Shown here one piece after another: positions 8,058-17,087 of a stretch of 64,000 nucleotides of DNA (position 1 is its first letter; each line of letters starts with the position of its first letter). The position numbers and the translations under genes were made by a program. The notes below the pieces were generated by a model, which searched no databases, was not told the origin of the DNA, and worked only from the letters and a program-made list of their open reading frames with translations. The stretch covers positions 310,001 through 374,000 of the forward strand of contig NZ_CP135435.1 in the NCBI RefSeq assembly GCF_032341175.1. The letters run 5' to 3'. The stretch is from Bacillus sp. DTU_2020_1000418_1_SI_GHA_SEK_038 (lineage in GTDB: Bacteria; Bacillota; Bacilli; Bacillales; Cytobacillaceae).

Positions 8058-9500
8058 ATGACATACGTAGATAAAATGATAAGAAAACACTTACTTATCA
8101 ATGGGGAATGGATTGAAGCTAAGGAATATAACCAATTGCGGTCCCCTTACTCAGGTGAGATCATAGCCGAAATTCCGATTGCAACAGAAGCTGAAACAGA
8201 TCTAGCAATTGAAGCGGCATTTAAGGCTCGGAAGGTGATCGCCCAAATGCCTGCTCATTTGCGGGCCGAGATTTTGGAAAATTTGGTCAAATTACTTGAA
8301 GAGCGAAAAGAAGCAGCAGCTAGGATTATTGCTCTAGAAGCAGCCAAACCTATGACAACAGCTAGGGGAGAAGTAGCTCGAACCATTGAAACCTATAAGT
8401 TTGCAGCTGAGGAAGCGAAACGTATTCATGGGGAGACCATTCCGTTAGATGCTGCTCGTGGCGGTGAAAACAGGCTCGCCTACACAGTACGCGAACCAAT
8501 TGGCGTTATTGGGGCGATTACCCCGTTCAATTTCCCAATGAATCTAGTAGCTCACAAAGTAGGTCCAGCGATTGCTAGCGGGAATACGATTGTCTTAAAA
8601 CCTGCTTCCCAAACGCCGTTATCTACTTACTTTATTGCAGAACTTCTTCAAGAAGCTGGCCTGCCAGCTGGTGTACTGAATGTTGTCTCGGGAAGTGGAA
8701 AAGTTGTTGGCGACAAAATTGTTTCCGATGATCGGGTAAGCATGATTACCTTTACGGGAAGCCCGGCTGTAGGAATTGGCATTCGCAATAAGGCAGGATT
8801 GAAACGTGTAACCTTAGAGCTTGGCTCCAATGCAGCGGTCATTATCGATAAAGGTGTGGATCTGGATAAAATTGTTTCGAGATGTGTAACCGGTGCCTTT
8901 GCGTTCCAAGGGCAAGTCTGTATTTCTTTACAGCGTGTATATATTCAGGAGGAGCTATACGAAGAGTTTGTCGAAAAGTTTGTTGAGGCGACAGAAAGAT
9001 TAGTAGTCGGCGATCCGCTTGATTCGAAAACAGATGTCTCCGCGTTAATTTCATCTGCTGATGTAGAGCGCAGCCTCAGCTGGATTCATGAGGCACAGAA
9101 AGCTGGTGCCAAATTGGCAGCAGGCGGTACAGCAGAGGGGAACGTTCTACTGCCTACCATTCTATTGGATGCTGATGCAGCATTGAGGGTATCTTGCCAA
9201 GAAGTGTTTGCACCGATCGTCTTAGTAAACAAAGTGAAATCTGTTCAAAAAGCGATTGAGCTAGTAAATGATTCACGGTACGGGCTTCAAGCGGGAATTT
9301 ACACAAACAATGTCCATACAGCACTGGATGCAGCCGATCATTTACATGTTGGCGGGGTTATGATCAATGACATTCCGACATTTCGTGTAGACAATATGCC
9401 ATATGGCGGCGTGAAGGAAAGCGGTTTTGGCCGTGAAGGATTAAAATACGCGGTTGAAGAAATGACGGAATTAAAGCTAGTCGTCTGGAACCGTAATTAA
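8058..9500 (+). CDS. Aldehyde dehydrogenase (NAD(P)-dependent) 2
   Basis: A 480-residue aldehyde dehydrogenase of the lactaldehyde/succinate-semialdehyde-like group. The general base is Glu254 (LELGSNAAV) and the catalytic cysteine is Cys288 (GQVCISLQR). It starts at ATG 8058 after GGAAGGGG. Two dissimilar aldehyde dehydrogenases in one operon suggest either two aldehyde intermediates or two successive oxidations in the pathway. It is followed 11 nt later by the YciI-type gene. Confidence 0.85.
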   Translation: MTYVDKMIRKHLLINGEWIEAKEYNQLRSPYSGEIIAEIPIATEAETDLAIEAAFKARKVIAQMPAHLRAEILENLVKLLEERKEAAARIIALEAAKPMTTARGEVARTIETYKFAAEEAKRIHGETIPLDAARGGENRLAYTVREPIGVIGAITPFNFPMNLVAHKVGPAIASGNTIVLKPASQTPLSTYFIAELLQEAGLPAGVLNVVSGSGKVVGDKIVSDDRVSMITFTGSPAVGIGIRNKAGLKRVTLELGSNAAVIIDKGVDLDKIVSRCVTGAFAFQGQVCISLQRVYIQEELYEEFVEKFVEATERLVVGDPLDSKTDVSALISSADVERSLSWIHEAQKAGAKLAAGGTAEGNVLLPTILLDADAALRVSCQEVFAPIVLVNKVKSVQKAIELVNDSRYGLQAGIYTNNVHTALDAADHLHVGGVMINDIPTFRVDNMPYGGVKESGFGREGLKYAVEEMTELKLVVWNRN

Positions 9501-9511
9501 GGGGGGCTAAA

Positions 9512-9769
9512 ATGGCTTATTATGCAGCATTGCTACACATGCTCGACCCAGAAAAAAACAGTGAAGTTCTCCCGCGTCATATCGCGTACTTAGAAGATCT
9601 AGATAAACAAGGAAAGATTTATGGCAGAGGGCCTTTCGCAGATGGATCAGGGGGTCTAGTTGTATATATAGCAGATTCATTTGAAGAGGCGCTTTCGTTA
9701 GCAGAAAAAGATCCCCATATTATCGAGAAGGTTCGCCGCCTTGAACTTAAAGAGTGGAAGGTCGTTTAG
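9512..9769 (+). CDS. YciI-family protein
   Basis: An 85-residue YciI-like protein (ferredoxin-like alpha-beta barrel). It shows the usual layout: HMLDP with an N-terminal His, PRHIAYLEDLDKQGKIYGRGPF near residues 21-42, and SFEEALSLAEKDP. Members of this fold act on small chlorinated or enamine compounds or serve as stand-alone catalytic modules in ring-degradation clusters. It is the last gene before the second operator copy. The exact reaction is not known. Confidence 0.75.
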   Translation: MAYYAALLHMLDPEKNSEVLPRHIAYLEDLDKQGKIYGRGPFADGSGGLVVYIADSFEEALSLAEKDPHIIEKVRRLELKEWKVV

Positions 9770-9791
9770 GATTATTTTTCTTTTAGTCTTA

Positions 9792-9803
9792 CATGGTACA
9801 TGG
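9792..9803 (+). promoter_or_regulatory. Fourth copy of the GntR-type operator CATGGTACATGG
   Basis: Exact match to the three copies before gntR, also followed by CAG. It lies in the 83-nt gap between the YciI gene and the isochorismatase-fold gene, so the hydrolase-transporter pair probably has its own GntR-controlled start. No convincing -35/-10 pair stands out here. Confidence 0.65.
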
Positions 9804-9852
9804 CAGCTTAGTAAATTTGATTTTTATAGATTAATAAAAGGGGTGGGTCACT

Positions 9853-10536
9853 TTGGATTTAACAAAAACGGCTCTCTTACTAATAGATCTTCAGAAAGAA
9901 AGCGGAACGTCCGATGTTGTTGGAATGAATGACATTGTTCAAAACGCAAGGGCCCTCATCAACGCATGTCGGATGCAGGGGATTCCGATCATTTACACTC
10001 GACATATCGGCAGAGCCGATGGTATAGGCCTTGCCAATAAAGAACCTGTGAATGAGCAGGGTGAACCAATTTATTATCATTCTGGAAAGGAAACCATTGA
10101 GATTATAGATGAGATAAAGCCGCAAGATAACGACATTATTATTGATAAATACCGATACAGCGGATTTTATGAATCAAGCCTTGATTTAATGCTCAAAAGC
10201 TTGGGTATAAAACATTTGATTATTGGCGGTGTGCTTACGGATTGTTGTGTAATGGCAACAGTGTTAGATGCCTATTATCGTGATTACCAGGTTAATCTCA
10301 TAAAAGACATTTGTGGGACTACAACAGTAGGAGCGCATATGGCTTCAATCCTCATGCTGGCAAATTGGATATATGATTTAAAAGTTTATGATACAAGTCA
10401 AATAGAAAATAAATTGCTAGGGAAAAGCCATCATGTTTGGGAGTCTGAAGTTCCTGATCAGTTACAATTTACTCCAGAGAATGTCAGAGAAGTATTTGGG
10501 AAATTATCAAGTACGTCAATGGCTGTTAAGTCCTGA
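9853..10536 (+). CDS. Isochorismatase-fold cysteine hydrolase
   Basis: A 227-residue cysteine hydrolase of the isochorismatase superfamily. The catalytic triad is visible as Asp12 (LLLIDLQ), Lys99 (IIIDKYRYSGF) and Cys132 (GVLTDCCV). Relatives hydrolyse C-N bonds of amides, ureides and carbamates, for example RutB (peroxyureidoacrylate), nicotinamidase, maleamate hydrolase and N-carbamoylsarcosine hydrolase. The length and the DKYRYSGFY motif are closest in feel to RutB-like and maleamate-type enzymes. The start is TTG behind GGGGTGGG, 50 nt after an operator copy. In the pathway it would release ammonia or carbamate from an opened ring. Confidence 0.8.
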   Translation: MDLTKTALLLIDLQKESGTSDVVGMNDIVQNARALINACRMQGIPIIYTRHIGRADGIGLANKEPVNEQGEPIYYHSGKETIEIIDEIKPQDNDIIIDKYRYSGFYESSLDLMLKSLGIKHLIIGGVLTDCCVMATVLDAYYRDYQVNLIKDICGTTTVGAHMASILMLANWIYDLKVYDTSQIENKLLGKSHHVWESEVPDQLQFTPENVREVFGKLSSTSMAVKS

Positions 10537-10594
10537 ACATAGGCGTTTCATAATATAAAAATACTACTAAATAGGAAAAGGCAGGTGTATAAGT

Positions 10595-12013
10595 TTGGAA
10601 GAATTGCGGCAAGAAGTAGAGCTTGGTACCAACGCAGCCGATCATCTAGATGAAATATCTGTGGAGTATTACGCAACAGAAGAAGTCCCAATGAGTCAAA
10701 GAAATATCGGATTTTGGGATATGGTTTTTGTTTGGATTGGAGCTAATTCAAATAACGCATCGTGGTATGTAGGGGGAACGGTCGCCGGTGCTGCATTTAC
10801 TGGGGCCATTATTGTGGCATTAGTAGCGAACCCAATTGCCTATCTCGTGCTGGCACTTGTTGGTTATATGGGCTACAAGGTTGGTACTTCTACAATGGCT
10901 TTGACTAGGCCAGCCTTCGGAATAAGGGGAAGCTTTCTCCCAACAGCATTGAATACGATTACATTTCTAGGCTGGGCGGTTGTTAATACGTTTATTGCAG
11001 TTATATCCATGAGTTTTATTTTTAAAGATTTGTTAGGCTGGCCTGCATATGGGGAACCAGGGAGTACCTGGCCAATGATTTTAGGAATAATATTCATGAG
11101 TGCCTTGAATTTGGTTGCTGTCTCCTTAGGAAGAAAGTCAATTAAAATAGTAGAAAGAATTGGTGTCGCATTAATTCTAATTCTGGGGATTTGGATTACA
11201 GCCATTGTATTTAAAGCCCATTCATTTTCCGACATTATTAGTTGGAAACCCCCTACTGAATCGAAAATGCCGTTCGGCACTGCGATCGATATAATGGCAG
11301 CCTTTAGCTTAGCGTGGGTTCTTGGTATTGCTGAATTCACAAGGTATACAAGAACTACTAAAGCAGCAACGATTGCGCCGCTTCTTGGGGCCTGCAGTTC
11401 ACTCATATGGTTTGCCTTTGTGGGTATCGTAGCAACAATTGGAGCTGCATTATCTACTGGAACCTTTGATCCGAACAATTCTGATCCAAGTACGCTTGTC
11501 ACTAATTTAGGGCTAGGCTGGGTTGCGCTGATTATGATTATTGTTGCATGTATAACTACGAATGTAGTTAATTTAATGGCAGCAGGGGTTTCCGTTACGA
11601 ATGTAACGAAGAAAGTAAAGCCGCTGCATTCGATTTGGCTTGTTACAATCATCTCAGGATTTTTAATGCTTGTTCCCCTTTATATGGCAAGCTTCTTAGA
11701 TACATTTATGATTTTCTTAGAATATATTGGAATGGTTTTAAGTGCCTTACTCGGAATTTTAGTTGCCGATTACTTCTTTATTCAGAAAAAGAAATACGAA
11801 GTAAAAGAATTGGAATTGGAAGGCGGAAAGTACTGGTACACGAATGGAGTAAATGTAAAGGCAATCGCAGTCTGGGTTATTGGTGTTGTCTTTTTCCTTG
11901 CGATTCGTGATGTAACAATCTTTACAAGTACTACTGGTGCTGTTTATCCGACAATTATTGTAACAGCAATCCTATATAGCATTGTTTCAATGTCAAGAAG
12001 GAAAGCTGTTTAA
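10595..12013 (+). CDS. NCS1-family nucleobase/hydantoin-type transporter
   Basis: A 472-residue membrane protein with about 12 hydrophobic segments. It belongs to the cytosine/purine/uracil/thiamine/allantoin permease family (NCS1); the SMSQRNIGFWDM-like entry and WIGANSNNASWYVGG in the first helix are characteristic. NCS1 carriers import nitrogen-containing rings with Na+ or H+. The start is TTG at 10595. It is the last gene of the cluster and is followed by a strong terminator at 12133. The presence of this carrier is the best clue that the pathway substrate is an N-heterocycle. Confidence 0.82.
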   Translation: MEELRQEVELGTNAADHLDEISVEYYATEEVPMSQRNIGFWDMVFVWIGANSNNASWYVGGTVAGAAFTGAIIVALVANPIAYLVLALVGYMGYKVGTSTMALTRPAFGIRGSFLPTALNTITFLGWAVVNTFIAVISMSFIFKDLLGWPAYGEPGSTWPMILGIIFMSALNLVAVSLGRKSIKIVERIGVALILILGIWITAIVFKAHSFSDIISWKPPTESKMPFGTAIDIMAAFSLAWVLGIAEFTRYTRTTKAATIAPLLGACSSLIWFAFVGIVATIGAALSTGTFDPNNSDPSTLVTNLGLGWVALIMIIVACITTNVVNLMAAGVSVTNVTKKVKPLHSIWLVTIISGFLMLVPLYMASFLDTFMIFLEYIGMVLSALLGILVADYFFIQKKKYEVKELELEGGKYWYTNGVNVKAIAVWVIGVVFFLAIRDVTIFTSTTGAVYPTIIVTAILYSIVSMSRRKAV

Positions 12014-12132
12014 TAAAACTCTATTTAACACTATTTCCATAGTTTATATAATCCGAAGTTGAATATTTTGTATGTTGGGAAATTTTGCTAGTTTAATTTT
12101 CAAAATGTATTTAAAATTTAAGAAAAGTAGAT

Positions 12133-12170
12133 AGAAAGCACTTGGGAGACAAGTGCTTTCTGCCTTTTTT
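12133..12170 (+). terminator. Terminator after the catabolic cluster
   Basis: Perfect 12-bp stem (12133-12144 with 12150-12161), 5-nt loop, then GCC and six T. It ends the gntR-to-transporter cluster. Confidence 0.85.
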
Positions 12171-12212
12171 ACTAGAGTTTAGATAATCTAGCATTCTTCG
12201 GGGGAGTGTTTT

Positions 12213-13958
12213 ATGTATCATATGAACTTAAGAAAAAAACTCATATTTGTTTCATTCATATTTTTATGTGTACCAAGTCTTCTTATTGGGTTAGTAAGCT
12301 ACCAGTTATCGCTAAATAGTCTGAATGAATCAGGAAAGTTAATGTTAAAAAACAGTGTGAAACAAACGATTGAGCTAATTAATACAATGGACCAAGAAGT
12401 GAAAATGGGTCGTATTAGCTTGGAAGAGGCTCAAGAATATGTAAAGGTCTCCATTTTAGGGGAAAAACTGGCCGATGGGACCCGTCCTATTAATAAAAAT
12501 ATTAATTTAGGGGAAAATGGCTATTTTTACATAATCGATGAAAAAGGGATGCAAGTTGCCGACCCATACTTGGAAGGGACAAATACATGGGATTATAAAG
12601 ACAGCGAAGGAGAATACTTTTTTCAAAAAATGATTAAAGCAGTTCAAACTCAAGGATCCATTTATATTGACACTATGTGGGAGCTGCCGGATAAGCCGGG
12701 GGAAATGGCACTAAACGTTAGTTACGCAGAGCTTGAGCCAACCTGGGGATGGATTGTTTGTACAAATAGTTTCTATCAGGATTTTAATCAAAGAGCGAAC
12801 GATATTGTAACCGTTCTTGCGATTACTTTAGCTGTATCATTGGCGGTCGGCGGAATTATTATCATTCTTTTCTCGCGCATGATTTCGAATCCTTTAGTGA
12901 AATTGGCGAATCAAGTAAAGCAGGTTGCAGATGGAGATCTCACTATGGATGTTCTAAATGTAAAGAATAAGGATGAGATAGGTGTACTTGTACAGGGCTT
13001 TCACCAGATGGTTCAAAACATTAAAATGTTAATCTCCCAAATCATGTTTATGTCACAACAAGTGGCAACCTCCTCCGAACAGTTAACAGCTAACGCAGAG
13101 CAGAACGCCAAAACTACAGAGCAAATTGTCAGTGCTATTCAAGAAGTTGCCAGCGGATCTGAAGCGCAGACAGCTGGGGCAGAGGATACTGTGCGGAAAA
13201 TGTCCGGTATGGATATTGGGCTTCAAAGTGTCGCTGCTAACTGTGTAGAAGTTTCACAAGAAGCGGAAAAGTCCTCAATCCAAGCTGAGGAAGGAAATGT
13301 TTCCCTACAGCATCTAGTTAGCCAGATGAAAATGATTCGTTCCACTGTCGAACAGTCAAATTCGTCCATCAAGAAATTAAATGATCGTTCATTAGAAATT
13401 GGTAACATTTTAGAAATTATTCGCAGGATTGCCGATCAAACAAATTTATTAGCATTGAACGCAGCCATTGAAGCAGCAAGAGCTGGCGAACAGGGCAGAG
13501 GATTTGCTGTCGTAGCCGGTGAAGTGAGGTTACTCGCAGAACAGTCAACCAACTCCGTACAGCATATAGCGAACATCATTCAAGAGATTCAAGCTGAGAC
13601 GGAAAAATCAGTGCACACAATGGATGTGGTGAATGCAGAAGTAGATACTGGACTAGACATCGCGAAGGAAACGGAGCAAAAGTTTCAAGAAATATTAAGC
13701 TCACTGCGCCACGTTGCCAATCAAATCCAAGACGTATCAACGACTTCGCAGCAAATGTCCGCAAGCAGTCAGGAAATAACTGCTTCTGCTGAGGAAATGA
13801 GTCGGATTGCTCAAAACTCCTCTGATTATTCTAGAAGCGTAGCAGCTGCTAGCGAAGAACAGCTGGCTTCTATGGAAGAAATCGCTGCTTCAGCTTCATC
13901 CCTATCCGATTTAGCCGAAGAAATGCAGGCTTTAGTTTCAAAGTTTCGTGTAGAGTAA
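12213..13958 (+). CDS. Methyl-accepting chemotaxis protein with extracellular Cache domain
   Basis: A 581-residue chemoreceptor. Membrane segments lie near residues 10-30 and 198-222. Between them is a single Cache domain ([18 protein letters not shown], then [11 protein letters not shown]). A HAMP linker ([19 protein letters not shown]) and a long coiled-coil signalling domain with the hairpin tip motif [20 protein letters not shown] follow. It lies just after the catabolic cluster but behind its own terminator, so it might sense the same nutrient; that is a guess. Single-Cache receptors commonly bind small carboxylates. Confidence 0.88.
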   Translation: MYHMNLRKKLIFVSFIFLCVPSLLIGLVSYQLSLNSLNESGKLMLKNSVKQTIELINTMDQEVKMGRISLEEAQEYVKVSILGEKLADGTRPINKNINLGENGYFYIIDEKGMQVADPYLEGTNTWDYKDSEGEYFFQKMIKAVQTQGSIYIDTMWELPDKPGEMALNVSYAELEPTWGWIVCTNSFYQDFNQRANDIVTVLAITLAVSLAVGGIIIILFSRMISNPLVKLANQVKQVADGDLTMDVLNVKNKDEIGVLVQGFHQMVQNIKMLISQIMFMSQQVATSSEQLTANAEQNAKTTEQIVSAIQEVASGSEAQTAGAEDTVRKMSGMDIGLQSVAANCVEVSQEAEKSSIQAEEGNVSLQHLVSQMKMIRSTVEQSNSSIKKLNDRSLEIGNILEIIRRIADQTNLLALNAAIEAARAGEQGRGFAVVAGEVRLLAEQSTNSVQHIANIIQEIQAETEKSVHTMDVVNAEVDTGLDIAKETEQKFQEILSSLRHVANQIQDVSTTSQQMSASSQEITASAEEMSRIAQNSSDYSRSVAAASEEQLASMEEIAASASSLSDLAEEMQALVSKFRVE

Positions 13959-13992
13959 TGGCGGGGCCTTCAATTGGCACTAAGTTCAGCAT

Positions 13993-14030
13993 AAACACAA
14001 AAGCAGGAGTATTCTCCTGCTTTTGTGTTT
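13993..14030. terminator. Bidirectional terminator after the chemoreceptor
   Basis: A perfect 17-bp inverted repeat (13993-14009 with 14014-14030) and a 4-nt loop. The outer arms are A-rich and T-rich, so it can work in both directions. Confidence 0.8.
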
Positions 14031-14183
14031 ACTAATGATTTTAGAATTCGTACGATAATTGATGATGGTTTTTGGAAAATTCAGGTCCTTCTATATAAAA
14101 GGATTGTAAATAAACTCTTAAGACAAAGGGAAATGTAGTGGATTTCCAGAATATATAACCTAATACAAAAATGGAGTGAGAGA

Positions 14184-14726
14184 ATGTTTCCGGCATTAGA
14201 GACAGAAAGACTGCTATTAAGGGAAATTGTTGAAGATGATGTGCAAGAGATTTTTAATTGTTTTACGAATAGCGATATGCTGTGTTATTACGGGCAGGAA
14301 CCGTTAACAAGCATTGAGCAGGCAAAAGAGTTAATCAGATCATTTGAAAAAAACTATCATGAAAAACGCGGAATTAGATGGGGAATCCAAGTTAAAGACC
14401 AAAAAGAACTTATTGGTACAATTGGGTTTAATTTATGGTCCCCAAAGCATAAGAGAGCGGAGATCGGATATGAATTGCATCCTAATTATTGGCGAATGGG
14501 ATATGCGGCTGAAGCTGTTTCTGAGATCATATCATTTGGGTTCAATGAACTTAATTTTACACGAATAGGCGCAGTTGTTTTTATAGAAAACCAATCGTCT
14601 AATAAATTATTAACAAATCTTAGATTCGAAAAAGAAGGCGTATTGAGAAATTACATGTATCAGGATGGTGTTCCTTTTGATACATATGTTTATTCTTTAT
14701 TAAACCCCGATTTAATCAGTCACTAA
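14184..14726 (+). CDS. GNAT acetyltransferase (RimJ/RimL-like)
   Basis: A 180-residue GNAT-fold N-acetyltransferase. It starts ALETERLLLREIVEDD, typical of the RimJ/RimL group, and contains the acetyl-CoA-binding region near residues 93-117 (IGYELHPNYWRMGYAAEAV) and the C-terminal signature FIENQSSNKLLTNLRFEKEG. It would acetylate an amino group of a protein, peptide or small molecule; the acceptor is unknown. It has a weak GAGTGAG site, and the phosphoesterase gene follows after 16 nt. Confidence 0.82.
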   Translation: MFPALETERLLLREIVEDDVQEIFNCFTNSDMLCYYGQEPLTSIEQAKELIRSFEKNYHEKRGIRWGIQVKDQKELIGTIGFNLWSPKHKRAEIGYELHPNYWRMGYAAEAVSEIISFGFNELNFTRIGAVVFIENQSSNKLLTNLRFEKEGVLRNYMYQDGVPFDTYVYSLLNPDLISH

Positions 14727-14742
14727 ATAAGAGGAGACTCGA

Positions 14743-15843
14743 ATGTTAATTGTTAGTAAATTAAACTTAGACCCAACTAGAAGAAGTATTATAATTTCAG
14801 ATATCCATGCAAATCTATCTTTATTTAAAAGACTCTTGGAAAAGATTAAGTACAATGAAGATGACTATTTATTTATTATCGGAGACCTTTGTGAAAAAGG
14901 AGAAAACAGTTTAGAAATCGTTCGCTATGTAATGAAGATGACAGAGCAATCCCCAAATGTTTTCGTCACGAAAGGGAACTGCGATATTTTACACCGTTAT
15001 GTATTTATGGGGAATGAAAAAATTCTCAACTATATGAAGGCAAGAAAAAATTCTATCTTAAATGAAATGCTGGAGCAGGGTCAACAGTCTTTAACGCATT
15101 TCAGTCAGATTCAACAGCTTGCACAGTATTATGATACTCATTTTAAAGAAGAACTAAATTGGTTGGAATCATTGCCTGTGGCTATTGAAACAGAGAACTT
15201 CATAATGATACACGCTGGTATTGAGGACCGGGCCGATTGGGAAGAAACAGATGAAAACTTCGCTCTATCTGTCGATTCCTTTTTTGATAGAGGGCATCAG
15301 GCTAAGAAAACCGTCATAGTCGGACATTGGCCAGTTGTTAATTATCGATTTGATTCCGAGAGCTCCAATAATCCTGTGATTGATTTGGAGAAAAAAATTA
15401 TTGCCATTGATGGGGGCAATCGGATTAAAAGGGATGGGCAGCTGAATGCCCTTATTTTCGAGAATAATCAATTTTCGTTCGAGTTTGTTGATGAGCCTCA
15501 TGAGAAAAGGAAAGTTAAAAAAGACTACTTAGATCAGACAGGTCGTGTCGGAACAGTCACCTATCCCAATTATGAAATGAGTATTATTCGCAAAGAACCC
15601 TACTTTACCCTTTGCAGGAATATTAAACTTGGGATTGAGCAATGGGTAAAAAATGAGTATTTGGTTGAAGATGATGAGGGTGTGTGGTGTAAAAATGATT
15701 TAAGCACTACATTTTTATCTGTCCGACATGGTGAAATTGTAAAGGTGCTCAATGCTGAAGTATCTGGCTACACATTAGTCAAAAAAAGGAACGGTTTAGT
15801 TGGTTGGGTGCCAATGGAGGTGTTAGAAGGATTATCATCATGA
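14743..15843 (+). CDS. Metallophosphoesterase with C-terminal SH3-like domain
   Basis: A 366-residue protein. The calcineurin-like phosphoesterase part carries ISDIHAN (residues ~19-25), IGDLCEKG, TKGNCDI and VGHWP, the metal ligands of PPP-type phosphatases such as PrpE or the diadenosine tetraphosphatases. After about residue 265 comes an unrelated tail of SH3-like character (TTFLSVRHGEIVKVLNAE, KRNGLVGWVPMEVL). The phosphatase is complete, so the tail is a fusion rather than a replacement. It is preceded by AGGAG and shares a transcript with the GNAT gene. The substrate is not known. Confidence 0.75.
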   Translation: MLIVSKLNLDPTRRSIIISDIHANLSLFKRLLEKIKYNEDDYLFIIGDLCEKGENSLEIVRYVMKMTEQSPNVFVTKGNCDILHRYVFMGNEKILNYMKARKNSILNEMLEQGQQSLTHFSQIQQLAQYYDTHFKEELNWLESLPVAIETENFIMIHAGIEDRADWEETDENFALSVDSFFDRGHQAKKTVIVGHWPVVNYRFDSESSNNPVIDLEKKIIAIDGGNRIKRDGQLNALIFENNQFSFEFVDEPHEKRKVKKDYLDQTGRVGTVTYPNYEMSIIRKEPYFTLCRNIKLGIEQWVKNEYLVEDDEGVWCKNDLSTTFLSVRHGEIVKVLNAEVSGYTLVKKRNGLVGWVPMEVLEGLSS

Positions 15844-15904
15844 TTATTCATTCTAAAGGCAACCGATATAACTATCATAATAATTTAAAAAAAGGAGAAT
15901 TCTG

Positions 15905-16864
15905 ATGAGTTCAATTCAGCCAAATATACTTGTTTTTACACCTGATAAGAAAGATGCCGAAGCTTATGCTGACTGCATTCGTAATTTTGGATTTACTTCA
16001 GTGAAGGCTGCTGCAACCTTAGAAGAAGCAGAAAAAAACTTACCGCAGACTGAAATCATTTTAGGATGGAAGTTTCCAACTTATATATTAAATCAGCCAA
16101 TTTCCTCAAATATTCGTTGGTTTCAATCAATGGGTGCAGGGGTTGATGATCTTGTTGCAGATCAATCAATACCTGAAAGTATTCAATTAACCCGTATTGT
16201 TGATCAATTTGGAACCTATATATCTGAATATGTATTTACATACCTTTTGCATATTGTGAAAGATGTTTCGCGAATGAGTCAATCCCAAATGGAACGGAAC
16301 TGGGATCCTTTCATTTCGGAATCTTTAGCAGGGAAAACGATAGGCGTTGCTGGACTTGGATCTATAGGAGCTGAAATTGTGCGTAAAGCAAGAGTTTTTG
16401 ATATGAATGTGCACGGATTAAGCTTTAGCAGAAAGCAAGCTTCATTAGTGGATCGCCACTATACTTCGAATAGCTGGGCTGACTTTGTTAAAGATCTTGA
16501 CTATTTAGTCACAATTCTTCCATTAACTGAGGCTACGCATCATATAATCAACGAAAAACTTCTATTAGCGATGAAGCCGGATGCTTGTCTTGTCAATGTG
16601 GGCCGTGGGGCATTAATAGATGAAGGGGATTTGTTATCAGTTATGAAGACAGGACATCTTCGTGCAGCAGTTCTCGATGTGTTTGAGAAAGAACCGTTGC
16701 CAAATGACCATGCCTTTTGGTCAATGCCGAATGTGTATGTTACCTCCCATTTGTCAGGGCCAAGCACGATCGATGGTGTATGTAGCTTTTTTGCGGAAAA
16801 TTTAAAGCGATTCATGAATGGACAGCCTTTACACGGGCTAGTAGATCGTGAACGTAGGTATTAA
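15905..16864 (+). CDS. D-2-hydroxyacid dehydrogenase (GhrA-like)
   Basis: A 319-residue NAD(P)-dependent 2-hydroxyacid dehydrogenase. The Rossmann motif GVAGLGSIGAEIVRKA lies near residues 146-161, followed by LPLTEATHHIIN and NVGRGALIDEGDL. The catalytic Arg precedes a Glu (DVFEKEPLP), and the His is in TSHLSGPS. This layout fits glyoxylate/hydroxypyruvate reductases of the GhrA type. It is a single gene with an AAAAGGAG site and ends in a terminator at 16922. Confidence 0.83.
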   Translation: MSSIQPNILVFTPDKKDAEAYADCIRNFGFTSVKAAATLEEAEKNLPQTEIILGWKFPTYILNQPISSNIRWFQSMGAGVDDLVADQSIPESIQLTRIVDQFGTYISEYVFTYLLHIVKDVSRMSQSQMERNWDPFISESLAGKTIGVAGLGSIGAEIVRKARVFDMNVHGLSFSRKQASLVDRHYTSNSWADFVKDLDYLVTILPLTEATHHIINEKLLLAMKPDACLVNVGRGALIDEGDLLSVMKTGHLRAAVLDVFEKEPLPNDHAFWSMPNVYVTSHLSGPSTIDGVCSFFAENLKRFMNGQPLHGLVDRERRY

Positions 16865-16921
16865 AATGATTATATATTATCCAAATAAAGGTAAAGTTGT
16901 ATAGAAAAAGGACAAATCAAA

Positions 16922-16962
16922 AAAGCCGATTCCTAAATATTTTATTAGGGAATCGGCTTTAT
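16922..16962. terminator. Terminator between the dehydrogenase and the permease
   Basis: AAAGCCGATTCC pairs with GGAATCGGCTTT across an AT-rich loop. T-rich on the plus side and A-rich on the other, so it can serve both converging genes. Confidence 0.75.
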
Positions 16963-17087
16963 TTGGATGAAAATCTGCTAAGTGACGGAAATTACCGCAT
17001 AATAGCGGTACCCTAGATCAATATCAATTGAACTCTCTACAATTGTAATGATGATTGATTGAATGGATAGATTTAACATTTATAAGA

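Noticed and set aside
10873..11652. 259-residue minus-strand ORF
   Set aside because: Antisense shadow of the NCS1 transporter; a long open frame opposite a membrane protein gene is common and no start signal is present.
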